Assembly (NCBI GenBank): GCA_009930275.1
Contig: RZYP01000003.1
Coordinates: forward strand, 1 to 64,000
DNA: 64,000 bases
Direction of reading: 5' to 3'
From: Negativicutes bacterium
Lineage (GTDB): Bacteria > Bacillota_C > Negativicutes > Acidaminococcales > Acidaminococcaceae
Below are positions 35,619-45,179 of this stretch, piece by piece (position 1 is the stretch's first letter; each line of letters starts with the position of its first letter). The notes beneath the pieces are model-generated. The model searched no databases, was not told the origin of the DNA, and worked only from the letters and a program-made list of their open reading frames with translations. A program made the position numbers and the translations under genes.

Positions 35619-35918
35619 TTATTCTTTTGTCATCATACCGGCAAAATTAACGTCCAGAACGGCAATAGCTGTTCTCTTTGCTTTTCCTATGGCCATCCCC
35701 AGCTGCTCACGCGTTAAACTTTCAACAACTTTAACGCCGGTAAGCTCAGCCAAATAATATATGTCTTTTTTTGAATTATCAGCAGCATCATGTGCAAGCA
35801 GAAGAAGTTTTACTTTTCGGCCTTTTAATGCTGATTTAACAGCAAAATCGCCTGATGCCAGCTTACCTGCCTTTTGCGCTAAACCAAGCGCAAAAAGAAT
35901 TCTTTTCTCATCAATCAT
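35619..35918 (-). CDS. rplGA: L7Ae-family RNA-binding protein YlxQ
   Basis: A 99-residue L7Ae/L30e-like protein, YlxQ in Bacillus, thought to bind kink-turn RNA. The sequence shows [31 protein letters not shown] and a conserved [13 protein letters not shown]. It overlaps ylxR by 8 bases and is followed by infB, the universal Firmicute order. Confidence 0.93.
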   Translation of the reverse strand: MIDEKRILFALGLAQKAGKLASGDFAVKSALKGRKVKLLLLAHDAADNSKKDIYYLAELTGVKVVESLTREQLGMAIGKAKRTAIAVLDVNFAGMMTKE

Positions 35919-36177
35919 TGTGCAATTCCTCTAATAACTTTTCGTAAAGCTCTTTGTCAATGGCAACATCCAATGCCTTTTCGAGGCGTTTTTCCTTAAC
36001 AGCCTTAGTAATACATTCGCTTGAAAGACAAACATAGGCCCCTCTACCTGGTTTTTTGCCAACCTTATCGATTGACACTTCACCCTCAACTGACCTTACG
36101 ACGCGAATTAATTCCTTCTTGTCCTTCATATTATTACAACCGACACATCTGCGTTGCGGTATTTTTTTAACCTTCAT
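35911..36177 (-). CDS. ylxR: YlxR/DUF448 family RNA-binding protein
   Basis: A small basic protein (88 residues from the ATG) of the YlxR family, reported in recent work to bind RNase P RNA and modulate it (RnpM). Family motifs are RRCVGCNNMKDKKELIRVV and GKKPGRGAYVC. A GTG three codons earlier is possible, but the ATG has better spacing to GAGGAAAG. It overlaps nusA by 11 bases and ylxQ by 8. Confidence 0.92.
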   Translation of the reverse strand: MKVKKIPQRRCVGCNNMKDKKELIRVVRSVEGEVSIDKVGKKPGRGAYVCLSSECITKAVKEKRLEKALDVAIDKELYEKLLEELHND

Positions 36178-37258
36178 TGCTATCACTTTCCTCTAAATTC
36201 TCAGCATTTTGAAAATCTCCAGCTGCAACAGCTTGTGATTCGCTCTTAATATCAATCTTCCATCCGGTCAATTTAGCAGCCAAACGCGCGTTCTGGCCTT
36301 CTTTACCGATAGCAAGTGAGAGCTGATAATCAGGAACGACTACGCGGCATATTTTTTCATTTTCATCCGCAATAGCCATCAAAACCTTGGCAGGTGAAAG
36401 AGCATTGGCAACATACTGTTCTGGGTTAGAACTATATTTAACTATGTCAATTTTTTCGCCACGAAGTTCGTTTACAATTGTCTGCACGCGCATACCTTTT
36501 TGGCCAACGCAGGCACCAACCGGGTCAATATTTTCATCTTTTGTATAGACCGATATCTTGGAACGCATGCCTGGTTCACGCGCTACCGATTTAATCTCAA
36601 CTAATCCGTCATGTATTTCAGGTACCTCCAGCTCAAAAAGGCGTTTGAGTAAACCGGGGTGCGTTCTGGAGACCATAATCTGAGGCCCTTTATTAGTTTT
36701 CTTAACCTCTACGATATATGTTTTAATTCTGTCATGATGTTGATATACTTCGCTTGGTATTTGTTCGTTGGGCATCAAAATAGCTTCTGCTCTGCCAAGG
36801 TCAATGTAGACGTTACGGTTTTCCAAACGTTGGACGACGCCATTTACAATATCATTTTCGCGGCTGGAAAACTTTTCAAAAACCATACCACGCTCAGCTT
36901 CTCGAATTCTTTGTACCACTACTTGCTTGGCATTTTGGGCTGCAATTCTACCAAAATTTCTCGGTGTGACTTCAATTTCTATAATGTCATTAACCTCATA
37001 ATTTGGGTTAATCTTTCTTGCTTCATCAAGGCTTAATTCTTGAGCTGAATCGGTTACAGCCTCAACAACATTTTTCCTTGCATAAACATGAATTTCGCCA
37101 GTCTGTTTGTTCAGGTCAACGCGAACATTTTGTGAAGAACCAAAATTCTTTTTATAAGCCGTGATTAGAGCTTCTTCAACAGCCTGATACAAAAGCTCAG
37201 GAGATATTCCTTTCTCCTTTCCTAATTCAAATATCGCTTGTACGAAATCCGCATTCAC
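36167..37258 (-). CDS. nusA: transcription termination/antitermination factor NusA
   Basis: NusA binds RNA polymerase and modulates pausing, termination and antitermination. The 363-residue protein has the N-terminal polymerase-binding domain, an S1 domain (about 135-200) and two KH domains (GACVGQKGMRVQTIVNELRGEK; SLAIGKEGQNARLAAKLTGW), with a short acidic tail, the usual Firmicute form without the E. coli acidic repeats. It starts with GTG after AGGAGG. It follows rimP and may autoregulate through the terminator in the operon leader. Confidence 0.97.
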   Translation of the reverse strand: MNADFVQAIFELGKEKGISPELLYQAVEEALITAYKKNFGSSQNVRVDLNKQTGEIHVYARKNVVEAVTDSAQELSLDEARKINPNYEVNDIIEIEVTPRNFGRIAAQNAKQVVVQRIREAERGMVFEKFSSRENDIVNGVVQRLENRNVYIDLGRAEAILMPNEQIPSEVYQHHDRIKTYIVEVKKTNKGPQIMVSRTHPGLLKRLFELEVPEIHDGLVEIKSVAREPGMRSKISVYTKDENIDPVGACVGQKGMRVQTIVNELRGEKIDIVKYSSNPEQYVANALSPAKVLMAIADENEKICRVVVPDYQLSLAIGKEGQNARLAAKLTGWKIDIKSESQAVAAGDFQNAENLEESDSNEG

Positions 37259-37291
37259 TTAAAAATTCCTCCTATGTAAAAATTATTTAAC

Positions 37292-37750
37292 TTAAAATTC
37301 AATGTGTGGCCTAATACTTGAGATCAGTTTTCGTTCAATCACAGTATTATTGTCATTCAACAAAACGGTAACACTATTGGCATCATGGGAAATCAAAACT
37401 CCCTCTATTGTTTTAGCCCCGTTCCAAGGTGCAAAAAAGAGTAAGTCGACCTTCTTGCCATATGCTCTTTCAAAGTCTTTATCCTTCTTTAAAGGCCTGT
37501 CAATTCCGGGAGAAGAAACTTCGAGATAGTACTTATCTTTAATAGGATCTTTTTCATCAAGTAGTTTTGTCAATTTTTCACTAACATATTGACAATCATC
37601 GATTTCAATTCCGCCTGGCTTATCAATGTAAATCCGCAAATACCATTCTCTCTCGCGCACATATTCGATATCAACCAAGTCTAAGTCCGTTCCCTCAATG
37701 ATTGGCAAAACCAAAGCAGCAATCATTTCTTCCAGCTTTTCCTTTTGCAT
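37292..37750 (-). CDS. rimP: ribosome maturation factor RimP
   Basis: RimP assists early 30S assembly. The 152-residue protein shows LVDIEYVREREWYLRIYID, the DDCQYVSEKLTKLLDEKDPI region and YYLEVSSPGIDRPLKKDKDF. An excellent GGAGGTGG site precedes the ATG. It is the first gene of the rimP-nusA-ylxR-ylxQ-infB-rbfA-nrnA-truB-ribF operon. Confidence 0.96.
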   Translation of the reverse strand: MQKEKLEEMIAALVLPIIEGTDLDLVDIEYVREREWYLRIYIDKPGGIEIDDCQYVSEKLTKLLDEKDPIKDKYYLEVSSPGIDRPLKKDKDFERAYGKKVDLLFFAPWNGAKTIEGVLISHDANSVTVLLNDNNTVIERKLISSIRPHIEF

Positions 37751-37796
37751 TTAAGCCACCTCCGCAACTTTTTGTTAAAAAAGGCTGTTAGTAGAC

Positions 37797-37826
37797 AAAA
37801 GAGTGGGTCACAAACCCACTCTTTAA
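37797..37826 (-). terminator. terminator hairpin after polC, within the probable rimP leader
   Basis: An 11-bp perfect stem (AAAGAGTGGGT/ACCCACTCTTT) with a 5-base loop; on the minus strand it is followed by TTTTG. It lies between polC and rimP but downstream of a good promoter, so besides ending polC transcripts it should attenuate the rimP-nusA operon. Confidence 0.85.
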
Positions 37827-37851
37827 AATAAGACATAATTTATCTTTATAC

Positions 37852-37880
37852 ATTATAACACTACACACCTAATAATACAA
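37852..37880 (-). promoter_or_regulatory. sigma-A promoter of the rimP-nusA-infB operon
   Basis: On the minus strand TTGTAT and TATAAT are separated by exactly 17 bases just past the polC stop codon. Transcription would start about 95 bases before rimP and run through the hairpin at 37797-37826. Confidence 0.82.
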
Positions 37881-37893
37881 GCAATATTAGCCC

Positions 37894-40800
37894 CTACCCG
37901 AATAAACCAATTTGGTCAGTTTCTGGCAATCCATCCAAAGAACCATGCGCAGCAAGTGCTTCCAACGATGATTTTGGTATCCCCGCTCGATTTTTCAAAT
38001 CCTCCTGGGAAATAAACGGTGGCCCTTGTCTGGCTCTTGCAATGTTATCAGCAGCTGTTTCACCAATGCCGGCAAGACCTGCTAATGGTGGCAAAAGTCC
38101 TTTGGGGGTTACAATAAACTTGTGCGGATCTGAACGGTAAATATCGATACGTTCAAATTCATAACCACGACTAAGCATCTCAATGGCTAGCTCTAAATAT
38201 GTAGCAGTATCTTTATCATTAACCTTTGCTGCATTACCTTGGGAATAGACTTCCTTAACGAACTTCTTCATATATTCCATGCCGTTCAAAACAAGAGCCG
38301 CATCGAACTTTGGAGCACGCACCGTAAAATACGCCGCATAAAATTCTTTTGGATAGTGAACTTTGCAGTAAGCTATCCTGTAGGCCATCATAACATAAGC
38401 CACTGCATGAGCCTTTGGAAATAAGTATTGAACTTTGTGGCATGAATCAATATACCATTGCGGTACATTCGCATTTTTCATGCTTTCCAAAAGTTCAGTG
38501 GGCAGTCCCTGCTTATGAGCTTTCCCTTTTCTGCAATCCTCCATGATCTTAAAAGCTTTACTAGGTTCAACGCCTTTTGCTATCAAGGAAGTCATAATGT
38601 CGTCCCTTGTTGAGATTGTATCATCAACAGGAACGCCTGACTTGATTAAATCCTGTGCATTATTAAGCCATACGTCAGTACCATGAGAATAACCGCTGAC
38701 ACGAACTATGTCGCTAAAATTCTTAGGTTGTACGTCTTTAATCATCTGACGCACAAAATGTGTACCGAACTCTGGTATGCCATAAGTGCCAACATCGCTG
38801 TTAATTTGTGCGGAGGTTACTCCAAGAGCGTCAGTTGAGGAAAAAAGTGACATGGTTTCCTCGTCGCCGAAGGGTATGCTTTTTGCAGGTAAACCAATTA
38901 AGTCTTCCAACATACGAATTACTGTTGGATCATCATGGCCCAGGATGTCTAATTTTACAAGCCTGTCATTAATTGAGTGATAATCAAAATGGGTTGTAAT
39001 TGTACCGGAATTTTTATCATCAGCAGGATATTGAACCGGCGTTATGTAGTGAATATCCATATCACGAGGGACAACCATTATTCCGCCCGGATGTTGTCCG
39101 GTTGTCCGTTTAATACCGGAAAAACCGGATATAATGCCATCGACGAAAGCATTTCTAACTTCTCGTCCTTTATTATCGTAATATTTTTTAACAAATCCAT
39201 AAGCGGTCTTATCCGCAATTGTAGCAATTGTTCCTGCTCGAAAAACGTTGTCGCGCCCAAATAAATCTTCAGTGTATTTATGAGCTTGGGGCTGATAAAC
39301 TCCAGAAAAGTTCAAATCAATATCCGGAACTTTATCTCCGTTAAAGCCCATAAAGACCGCGAAAGGAATATCATGACCATCCCTTAACATAGTCGTTCCA
39401 CAATCAGAACATTTTTTTTCAGGTAAATCAAAGCCCGAACCAACACTGTTATCAACAATAAATTCGCTGTAACGACATTTTGGACAGCGATAATGCGGTT
39501 TTAGAGGATTTACTTCGGTTATATCAATCATGGTCGCAACTAAGGATGATCCTACAGACCCACGCGATCCAACCAAATAACCATCATCCAGCGATTTCTT
39601 AACCAATTTATGTGCAATGAAATACAAAACGGCAAAACCATTGCCGATTATTGCACTAAGTTCCATTTCTAAGCGTTCCTTAACAATCTGAGGTAAATCA
39701 TCGCCATACCAATCATGCGCTCTTTGATAAGTCATATCCCTGATCTTTTTTTCAGCACCTGGAATTATGGGCGAATATAGTTGATCTCGATCAGGTATAG
39801 GTTTAAACCTTTCAATCTGTCCGCTAATCAAATTTGTGTTAGTAACAACTACCTCAAAAGCCGCCTCTTCACCCAAATATTTGAATTCTTTAAGCATTTC
39901 ATCAGTAGTTCTAAGGTATAAAGGGGCTTGCAAATCGGCATCACTATAACCCTGCCCTGCCTGCAAGATGCGTCGCAGGATTTCGTCTTCCTGGTTTAGA
40001 AAATGAACGTCACAGGTAGCAACAACAGGTTTGTTCAATTTTTTACCTAATAAATAGATCTTACGGTTAATTTCTTCAAGGTCAGCAGTAGTTGAAATTT
40101 CTGTTACCGCACCATCACGAACTAAAAACATATTATTGGCGACAGGCTGAATTTCCAAATAATCGTAGAATTGTGCGATTTCTTCTATTTCTTCTTCAGA
40201 ACGTTTATTAAGAATGGCCTGATATAACTCCCCTGCCTCACATGCAGAGCCTATAATCAAACCTTCGCGATACTGATTAATCAAATCCCTTGGAATATGA
40301 GGCCTTTGCTTTGTTAAATATTTCAAATGGGAAATCGAAATCAAACGATATAAATTCCGCAATCCTTCAGGATTTTTAGCTAAAATTATTATGTGATAGG
40401 AACGTTGATTAGTAACATTTGGAACTAAATATCCCTCAACTCCAAAAATTAATTTAAAGTCAGTGTTTTCGATTTCATCATAGGCAAAAGGAAATGCTTG
40501 AACAACCCCATGGTCGGTAATTGCAACTGAGGTATGGCCCCATTTTTTTACTGTAGACATTAAGTCTTTAATGTTTGTGACAGCGTCAAGACGACTCATC
40601 TTTGTATGGCAATGCAACTCAACACGTTTGATCTTAGCATTATCCATCCTTGTTTTTTTTGCGACAAGACAAATACCCTGTGGATTGAACATCACAAGTT
40701 CATCATGTTCATATCTATCAGGTTTTACATTACCACATAATCTTATAATTAGGCCTTTTTTCAGTTTTGATTTTAATTGCTCGCACTCTTTTTTAGTATC

Positions 40801-41637
40801 GCTGTTTTTATTACTGTTATCCTTATAATCACCAAAACGAATTTTTATAAGCAACCCATCAGTATCATCTTTAACAGCTATTTTTAATATTATTGCTCCC
40901 GTTCTAAGTTCACGCTCTTCAAAATCGACGATTGTTCCTTCTATTGTTACCTTGTTTTCTTCTTCGTGAATATCACAAAGCGGTCTGACTTTTCCTGTTA
41001 TGCTTTTACCATATATGAGGTCTTCCCCGGTTTCACTGTTGCTCTTAATCTCTTCTTTTTCCAAAGAGCGAATATAGTCTTGATTTACTACCTCGTTCGT
41101 GTATTCATAGACGCAACCTTCAGCCGCAGAAAAATCAATTTCAACATTTTTAACAAAAAAATAAGCATCCAAAATATCTGCAAGCAAAACATCGAGATGT
41201 TTTTCGCGAACATATTCAAGTATTGAATTTCCCGTAAAAACAATGTTAAGCTTTAGCCCATCCTCAACCCATTCAGCCGCACGCAAAAGAGGTGCTGCTT
41301 CTGAGCACCTCAAACGTACTTTCGCGATAATATCTTCCTTGTTTTCCAAAAAAGAAAAAAGTTCTGTAGAAAAAGGTTCGGCCTCTCTTTTAAGAAATTT
41401 TACCTTCTGTAAGTCACAAATCTCTTTTAAGGTTGTCGCGACTTTCTCTAATAATGAATTTGCTACAGGACCAGCAGCAAAATATTCAATAATTAATTCT
41501 CTGTCTTGGGCATCAACCAAAACTTTTGCTGGTATGACTTTTTCCAGTTCTTTCAACTCGTCTTCCAGGAAATTCTGACCGTTCAGAAAAGCAAAAAAGT
41601 GACTCTTGTTGGGACTAATGGAAAATATCTCCTTCAT
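37894..41637 (-). CDS. polC: DNA polymerase III alpha subunit PolC lacking the inserted exonuclease
   Basis: The main replicative polymerase of low-GC Gram-positive bacteria. The 1247-residue protein has the N-terminal domain, an OB domain (about 225-325), a PHP domain (ELHCHTKMSRLDAV, ITDHGV), the zinc motif (CPKCRYSEF and CSDCGTTM), the catalytic PDIDLNFSG and a C-terminal helix-hairpin-helix. It is about 190 residues shorter than Bacillus PolC (1437). The DEDDh proofreading exonuclease normally inserted in the PHP domain is absent: FGVEGYLVPN runs straight into RSYHIIILAKN near residue 405. Start at the ATG with a GGGAGGAAGG site. Proofreading would have to come from another protein or the PHP domain. 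Confidence 0.95.
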   Translation of the reverse strand: MKEIFSISPNKSHFFAFLNGQNFLEDELKELEKVIPAKVLVDAQDRELIIEYFAAGPVANSLLEKVATTLKEICDLQKVKFLKREAEPFSTELFSFLENKEDIIAKVRLRCSEAAPLLRAAEWVEDGLKLNIVFTGNSILEYVREKHLDVLLADILDAYFFVKNVEIDFSAAEGCVYEYTNEVVNQDYIRSLEKEEIKSNSETGEDLIYGKSITGKVRPLCDIHEEENKVTIEGTIVDFEERELRTGAIILKIAVKDDTDGLLIKIRFGDYKDNSNKNSDTKKECEQLKSKLKKGLIIRLCGNVKPDRYEHDELVMFNPQGICLVAKKTRMDNAKIKRVELHCHTKMSRLDAVTNIKDLMSTVKKWGHTSVAITDHGVVQAFPFAYDEIENTDFKLIFGVEGYLVPNVTNQRSYHIIILAKNPEGLRNLYRLISISHLKYLTKQRPHIPRDLINQYREGLIIGSACEAGELYQAILNKRSEEEIEEIAQFYDYLEIQPVANNMFLVRDGAVTEISTTADLEEINRKIYLLGKKLNKPVVATCDVHFLNQEDEILRRILQAGQGYSDADLQAPLYLRTTDEMLKEFKYLGEEAAFEVVVTNTNLISGQIERFKPIPDRDQLYSPIIPGAEKKIRDMTYQRAHDWYGDDLPQIVKERLEMELSAIIGNGFAVLYFIAHKLVKKSLDDGYLVGSRGSVGSSLVATMIDITEVNPLKPHYRCPKCRYSEFIVDNSVGSGFDLPEKKCSDCGTTMLRDGHDIPFAVFMGFNGDKVPDIDLNFSGVYQPQAHKYTEDLFGRDNVFRAGTIATIADKTAYGFVKKYYDNKGREVRNAFVDGIISGFSGIKRTTGQHPGGIMVVPRDMDIHYITPVQYPADDKNSGTITTHFDYHSINDRLVKLDILGHDDPTVIRMLEDLIGLPAKSIPFGDEETMSLFSSTDALGVTSAQINSDVGTYGIPEFGTHFVRQMIKDVQPKNFSDIVRVSGYSHGTDVWLNNAQDLIKSGVPVDDTISTRDDIMTSLIAKGVEPSKAFKIMEDCRKGKAHKQGLPTELLESMKNANVPQWYIDSCHKVQYLFPKAHAVAYVMMAYRIAYCKVHYPKEFYAAYFTVRAPKFDAALVLNGMEYMKKFVKEVYSQGNAAKVNDKDTATYLELAIEMLSRGYEFERIDIYRSDPHKFIVTPKGLLPPLAGLAGIGETAADNIARARQGPPFISQEDLKNRAGIPKSSLEALAAHGSLDGLPETDQIGLFG

Positions 41638-41655
41638 GCCTTCCTCCCTAATCAA

Positions 41656-42330
41656 CTAAACAACATTTTCGAGTGATATAACGCCTTCAATTGACTGAAG
41701 GCCAGCAATAATTTCATTTGTATTAAGGTCTTTATTAATTTTCAAATATAATTCTATGGAAATAGTATCTTGTAATTCGTTGTTTTTTAAATTAATATTC
41801 TTGACTTTAACGTTTTTCTCGGATAAATAACATAATATTTCACTAACTGCCTCCGGAGAATTTCTGACTACAATGTGAATATAGCGCCTTTCAGTGCGAG
41901 CAGCGCCAGGGAACTTTTTTTCCCAGCCATGGAAGACAACAAGCGTAATCAGCATTATTATTGTAGAGGCAATACCAATTTTGATCATACCACTACCAAT
42001 TGCCAAACCAATTGCTGCTACCATCCAAAGGCTTGCAGCAGTAGTCAATCCGCGAACTGTAAGACCTTCATGCAAGATAGTGCCAGCACCGAGAAAACCA
42101 ATACCGCTGACAACCTGTGCCGCAATTCTGCCAGGATCCCTTGGAGTGTCAAAACTATCAAACGCGTACATTGATACAAGCATAATTAGTGCTGAACCAG
42201 TGCAAACCAAGATGTGTGTACGCAAGCCAGCCGGTCTGTCCCCACTGCCCCTTTCAATGCCAACAATACCGCCGAGAACTGCGGATAAAAATAAGCGCAT
42301 AAGCATTTCAAATTCTAGTGAATCAAACAT
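41656..42330 (-). CDS. mgtC: MgtC/SapB family membrane protein
   Basis: A 224-residue MgtC-family protein: four or five N-terminal membrane helices with the signature GGIVGIERGSGDRPAGLRTH and GFLGAGTILHEG, then a cytosolic ACT-like domain (from about 150). MgtC proteins are linked to magnesium limitation and, in pathogens, to virulence; the molecular action is not settled. It sits between proS and polC, an insertion into the otherwise standard gene order, 18 bases before the polC start, so it is probably co-transcribed. Confidence 0.88.
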   Translation of the reverse strand: MFDSLEFEMLMRLFLSAVLGGIVGIERGSGDRPAGLRTHILVCTGSALIMLVSMYAFDSFDTPRDPGRIAAQVVSGIGFLGAGTILHEGLTVRGLTTAASLWMVAAIGLAIGSGMIKIGIASTIIMLITLVVFHGWEKKFPGAARTERRYIHIVVRNSPEAVSEILCYLSEKNVKVKNINLKNNELQDTISIELYLKINKDLNTNEIIAGLQSIEGVISLENVV

Positions 42331-42373
42331 TCATCTCATTCCCCCAGCATCAATAGTAATTATTGCCTAAGCA

Positions 42374-44083
42374 CTAAAGCTTTCCTAATAATTCTTTGAT
42401 AGACTTAATATAATCACCATCAATAGGTAAGCTGAGAACTTCTCCCGTTTTTCTGACTTTGACCTCAATTTGCTTTTCCGCCAAAGTTTTAGGGCCTATT
42501 ACAACACGAAGAGGATACCCAATCAGGTCAGCATCTTTAAACTTTACTCCGGGGCGTTCCTTTCTGTCATCTATAGCAGCTTCAACTCCATCGCTCAACA
42601 GCTTTGCATATACTTCTTCTGCTACTTTGAAAGAATCTTCGTCCTTAACATTGACCGGCACGACTAAGACTTGATAGGGAGCTATTGTAGAAGGCCAAAT
42701 AATGCCATCATCATCATAGTTCTGTTCGATAGCTGCAGCCATAGTACGGCTGATTCCGACTCCGTAGCAGCCCATAACCATAGGTTTTTCCTTGCCGTTT
42801 TCATCAAGATACATAGCTTTCAATGCTTCGCTGTATTTCGTAAACAACTTGAAAACTTGACCAACTTCTATTCCTCTTGCTTTGGCAATTTTACCGCCAC
42901 AATGCGGGCATCCATCTGTAACTTGAATTAAACGAATATCAGCCACATACGTTGGTTTGAAATCGCGAACAGGGTTAACATTCAAATAATGCAAATCATT
43001 TTTATTGGCTCCACAGCAAAAATTGTGCATGTTCATAACACTACTGTCAACAACTATTATAACTTTTTCAGGATCCATGCCTACAGGGCCCATATATCCT
43101 CCAATAGTCCCCGCGTTTGTGAGATCCTCTTCCGTAGCCATATCCAGGTTGATAACATTACAGGTATTGATTACTTTGATTTCGTTAACTTCATGGTCGC
43201 CGCGAACAAAACATAAAATCAAGCCCTTCTCACTTTTGTAAGCCACAGCCTTGACACTCTTTTCAATCGGCAGTTGTAAGTAACCACAGACATCAGCTAT
43301 AGTTTTGCAATTTGGCGTTTCCACGCTTTTAATTTCTTTCATTTCTTCATCATCAGCAAGAATTGGTGCTAGTTCGGCCTTTTCAACATTGGCAGCATAA
43401 TCACACTCCGTGCAAAAAACAATTTCTGCCTCACCACTATCAGCAATAACCATGAACTCATGGGAGCCACTACCGCCAATTGCGCCCGAATCTGCTTCTA
43501 CAGGCCGGAATTTTAATCCGCAGCGTGTAAATATATTCGTGTACGCGTCGTACATGCTTTTATATGACTTATCAAGAGCTTCCTCGTCACGGTCAAAAGA
43601 ATATGCATCTTTCATAATAAATTCGCGACCACGCATTAGTCCAAAACGAGGGCGGCGTTCGTCACGAAATTTATTTTGAATCTGGTAAACATTTAAAGGC
43701 ATTTGGCGATAAGAACGCACATCACTTCTGATTAACGTTGTAACCATTTCTTCGTGCGTTGGTCCTAAACAAAACTTACGATTGTGTCTGTCATTCAAAC
43801 GGAACATTTCTGCGCCATAAACATCCCATCGGCCGCTTTCCTGCCACATTTCCGCAGGTTGAACTATTGGCATTAATAATTCTTGGGCACCAGCCTTATC
43901 CATCTCTTCACGTACAATCGTTTCGATTTTTTTCAAAACTCGTAACGCCAAAGGCAAATAACTATAAATACCACCAGCAGCCTTACGCATAAATCCCGCC
44001 CTCAACATAAGTTGGTGGCTTATAACTTCCGCCTCGGCAGGAACTTCACGCAATGTAGGTGCATATAATCTCGATACTCGCAT
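42374..44083 (-). CDS. proS: prolyl-tRNA synthetase
   Basis: Charges tRNA-Pro. The 569-residue protein is the bacterial type: class II motifs ([17 protein letters not shown]; motif 3 in [13 protein letters not shown]) and the inserted editing domain between motifs 2 and 3 (about 230-400, with [24 protein letters not shown]) that removes mischarged alanine, and a C-terminal anticodon-binding domain. Its ATG shares a base with the ispG stop (TAATG). Confidence 0.97.
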   Translation of the reverse strand: MRVSRLYAPTLREVPAEAEVISHQLMLRAGFMRKAAGGIYSYLPLALRVLKKIETIVREEMDKAGAQELLMPIVQPAEMWQESGRWDVYGAEMFRLNDRHNRKFCLGPTHEEMVTTLIRSDVRSYRQMPLNVYQIQNKFRDERRPRFGLMRGREFIMKDAYSFDRDEEALDKSYKSMYDAYTNIFTRCGLKFRPVEADSGAIGGSGSHEFMVIADSGEAEIVFCTECDYAANVEKAELAPILADDEEMKEIKSVETPNCKTIADVCGYLQLPIEKSVKAVAYKSEKGLILCFVRGDHEVNEIKVINTCNVINLDMATEEDLTNAGTIGGYMGPVGMDPEKVIIVVDSSVMNMHNFCCGANKNDLHYLNVNPVRDFKPTYVADIRLIQVTDGCPHCGGKIAKARGIEVGQVFKLFTKYSEALKAMYLDENGKEKPMVMGCYGVGISRTMAAAIEQNYDDDGIIWPSTIAPYQVLVVPVNVKDEDSFKVAEEVYAKLLSDGVEAAIDDRKERPGVKFKDADLIGYPLRVVIGPKTLAEKQIEVKVRKTGEVLSLPIDGDYIKSIKELLGKL

Positions 44084-45153
44084 TAATCCATCTTCCTCTC
44101 AATAAGAATTTTATCTATTTCAGCGAATAGTTCTTTAACTATCTCTTCCTCACGTACCTTTTTTATTATTTGGCCTTTTTTAAAAATCAGACCTTCAGAA
44201 ATTCCGCCAGCAATACCGATATCAGCTTCCCTGGCTTCTCCCGGTCCATTTACAACGCAACCCATTACAGCAACCGTGATAGGTTCTTTTATGTCTTTCA
44301 AGCGTCTTTCAACCTCAAGCGCCAACTTTTCAAGGTTTATCTGAGTTCTCCCGCATGTTGGGCATGATATCAAAGTGGGGCCATATTCACGCAAGCCCAG
44401 TGATTTTAATATTTCGTAAGCTACTCCAATTTCAGTTGCAGGATCACCGGTTAGAGAAACACGAATAGTGTCTCCTATTCCTTCGGCAAGCAAAGCACCG
44501 ATTCCAACTGCTGACTTAATAATTCCTGAATTTACTGTTCCCGCCTCCGTAATGCCGAGGTGAAGTGGATAATCGCACTGCTCAGCAATGAGCCTGTAGG
44601 CAGCGATGGTTAAAGGCACGTCGTGAGCCTTTAAGGAAATTTTAATATTTCTGTAATCCAATTCTTCCAATATTTTAATATGACGCCATGCCGCTTCGAC
44701 AAGTGCGTCAGGTGTAGGATGTCCATATTTTAGTAAAATATCTTTTGGCAAAGAACCGGCATTGACTCCAATGCGAATAGGAACATTCCTTTCGGCAGCC
44801 TCCGCGACTACCAGAGAAACTTCGTTTATACCACCAATATTTCCAGGATTTAAGCGTAAGCCGTCAACACCTGAGGCAAGGGCCTCTAAAGCCAGCTTGT
44901 AATCAAAGTGAATGTCAGCAACCAAGGGAATGGAAATTCTTTGCTTAATTTCAGAAAGAGCGTATGCTGCCTCAAAATTTGGTACAGCACAACGAATAAT
45001 ATCGCAACCAAGGTCAGCGAGTTTAGCTATTTGTTTAACCGTAGCCTCTACATCCTCAGTTTTTGTGTTGGTCATGGATTGGACAGCTATAGGGGCATCT
45101 CCACCAAGATAAATATTGCCTAGCTGCAATTTGCGGGTTTTACGTCTATCCAT
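44083..45153 (-). CDS. ispG: 4-hydroxy-3-methylbut-2-enyl diphosphate synthase
   Basis: Penultimate enzyme of the MEP isoprenoid pathway, a [4Fe-4S] reductase. The 356-residue protein has the TIM-barrel part ([29 protein letters not shown]) and the cluster-binding part with SCPTCGRTQ and [11 protein letters not shown]. It is co-located with dxr and uppS here and with dxs and ispA at 59-62 kb, covering much of the pathway. Normal length for the short bacterial form. Confidence 0.96.
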   Translation of the reverse strand: MDRRKTRKLQLGNIYLGGDAPIAVQSMTNTKTEDVEATVKQIAKLADLGCDIIRCAVPNFEAAYALSEIKQRISIPLVADIHFDYKLALEALASGVDGLRLNPGNIGGINEVSLVVAEAAERNVPIRIGVNAGSLPKDILLKYGHPTPDALVEAAWRHIKILEELDYRNIKISLKAHDVPLTIAAYRLIAEQCDYPLHLGITEAGTVNSGIIKSAVGIGALLAEGIGDTIRVSLTGDPATEIGVAYEILKSLGLREYGPTLISCPTCGRTQINLEKLALEVERRLKDIKEPITVAVMGCVVNGPGEAREADIGIAGGISEGLIFKKGQIIKKVREEEIVKELFAEIDKILIERKMD

Positions 45154-45179
45154 ATCTCTTCACCCTTACATCTTTAAAA

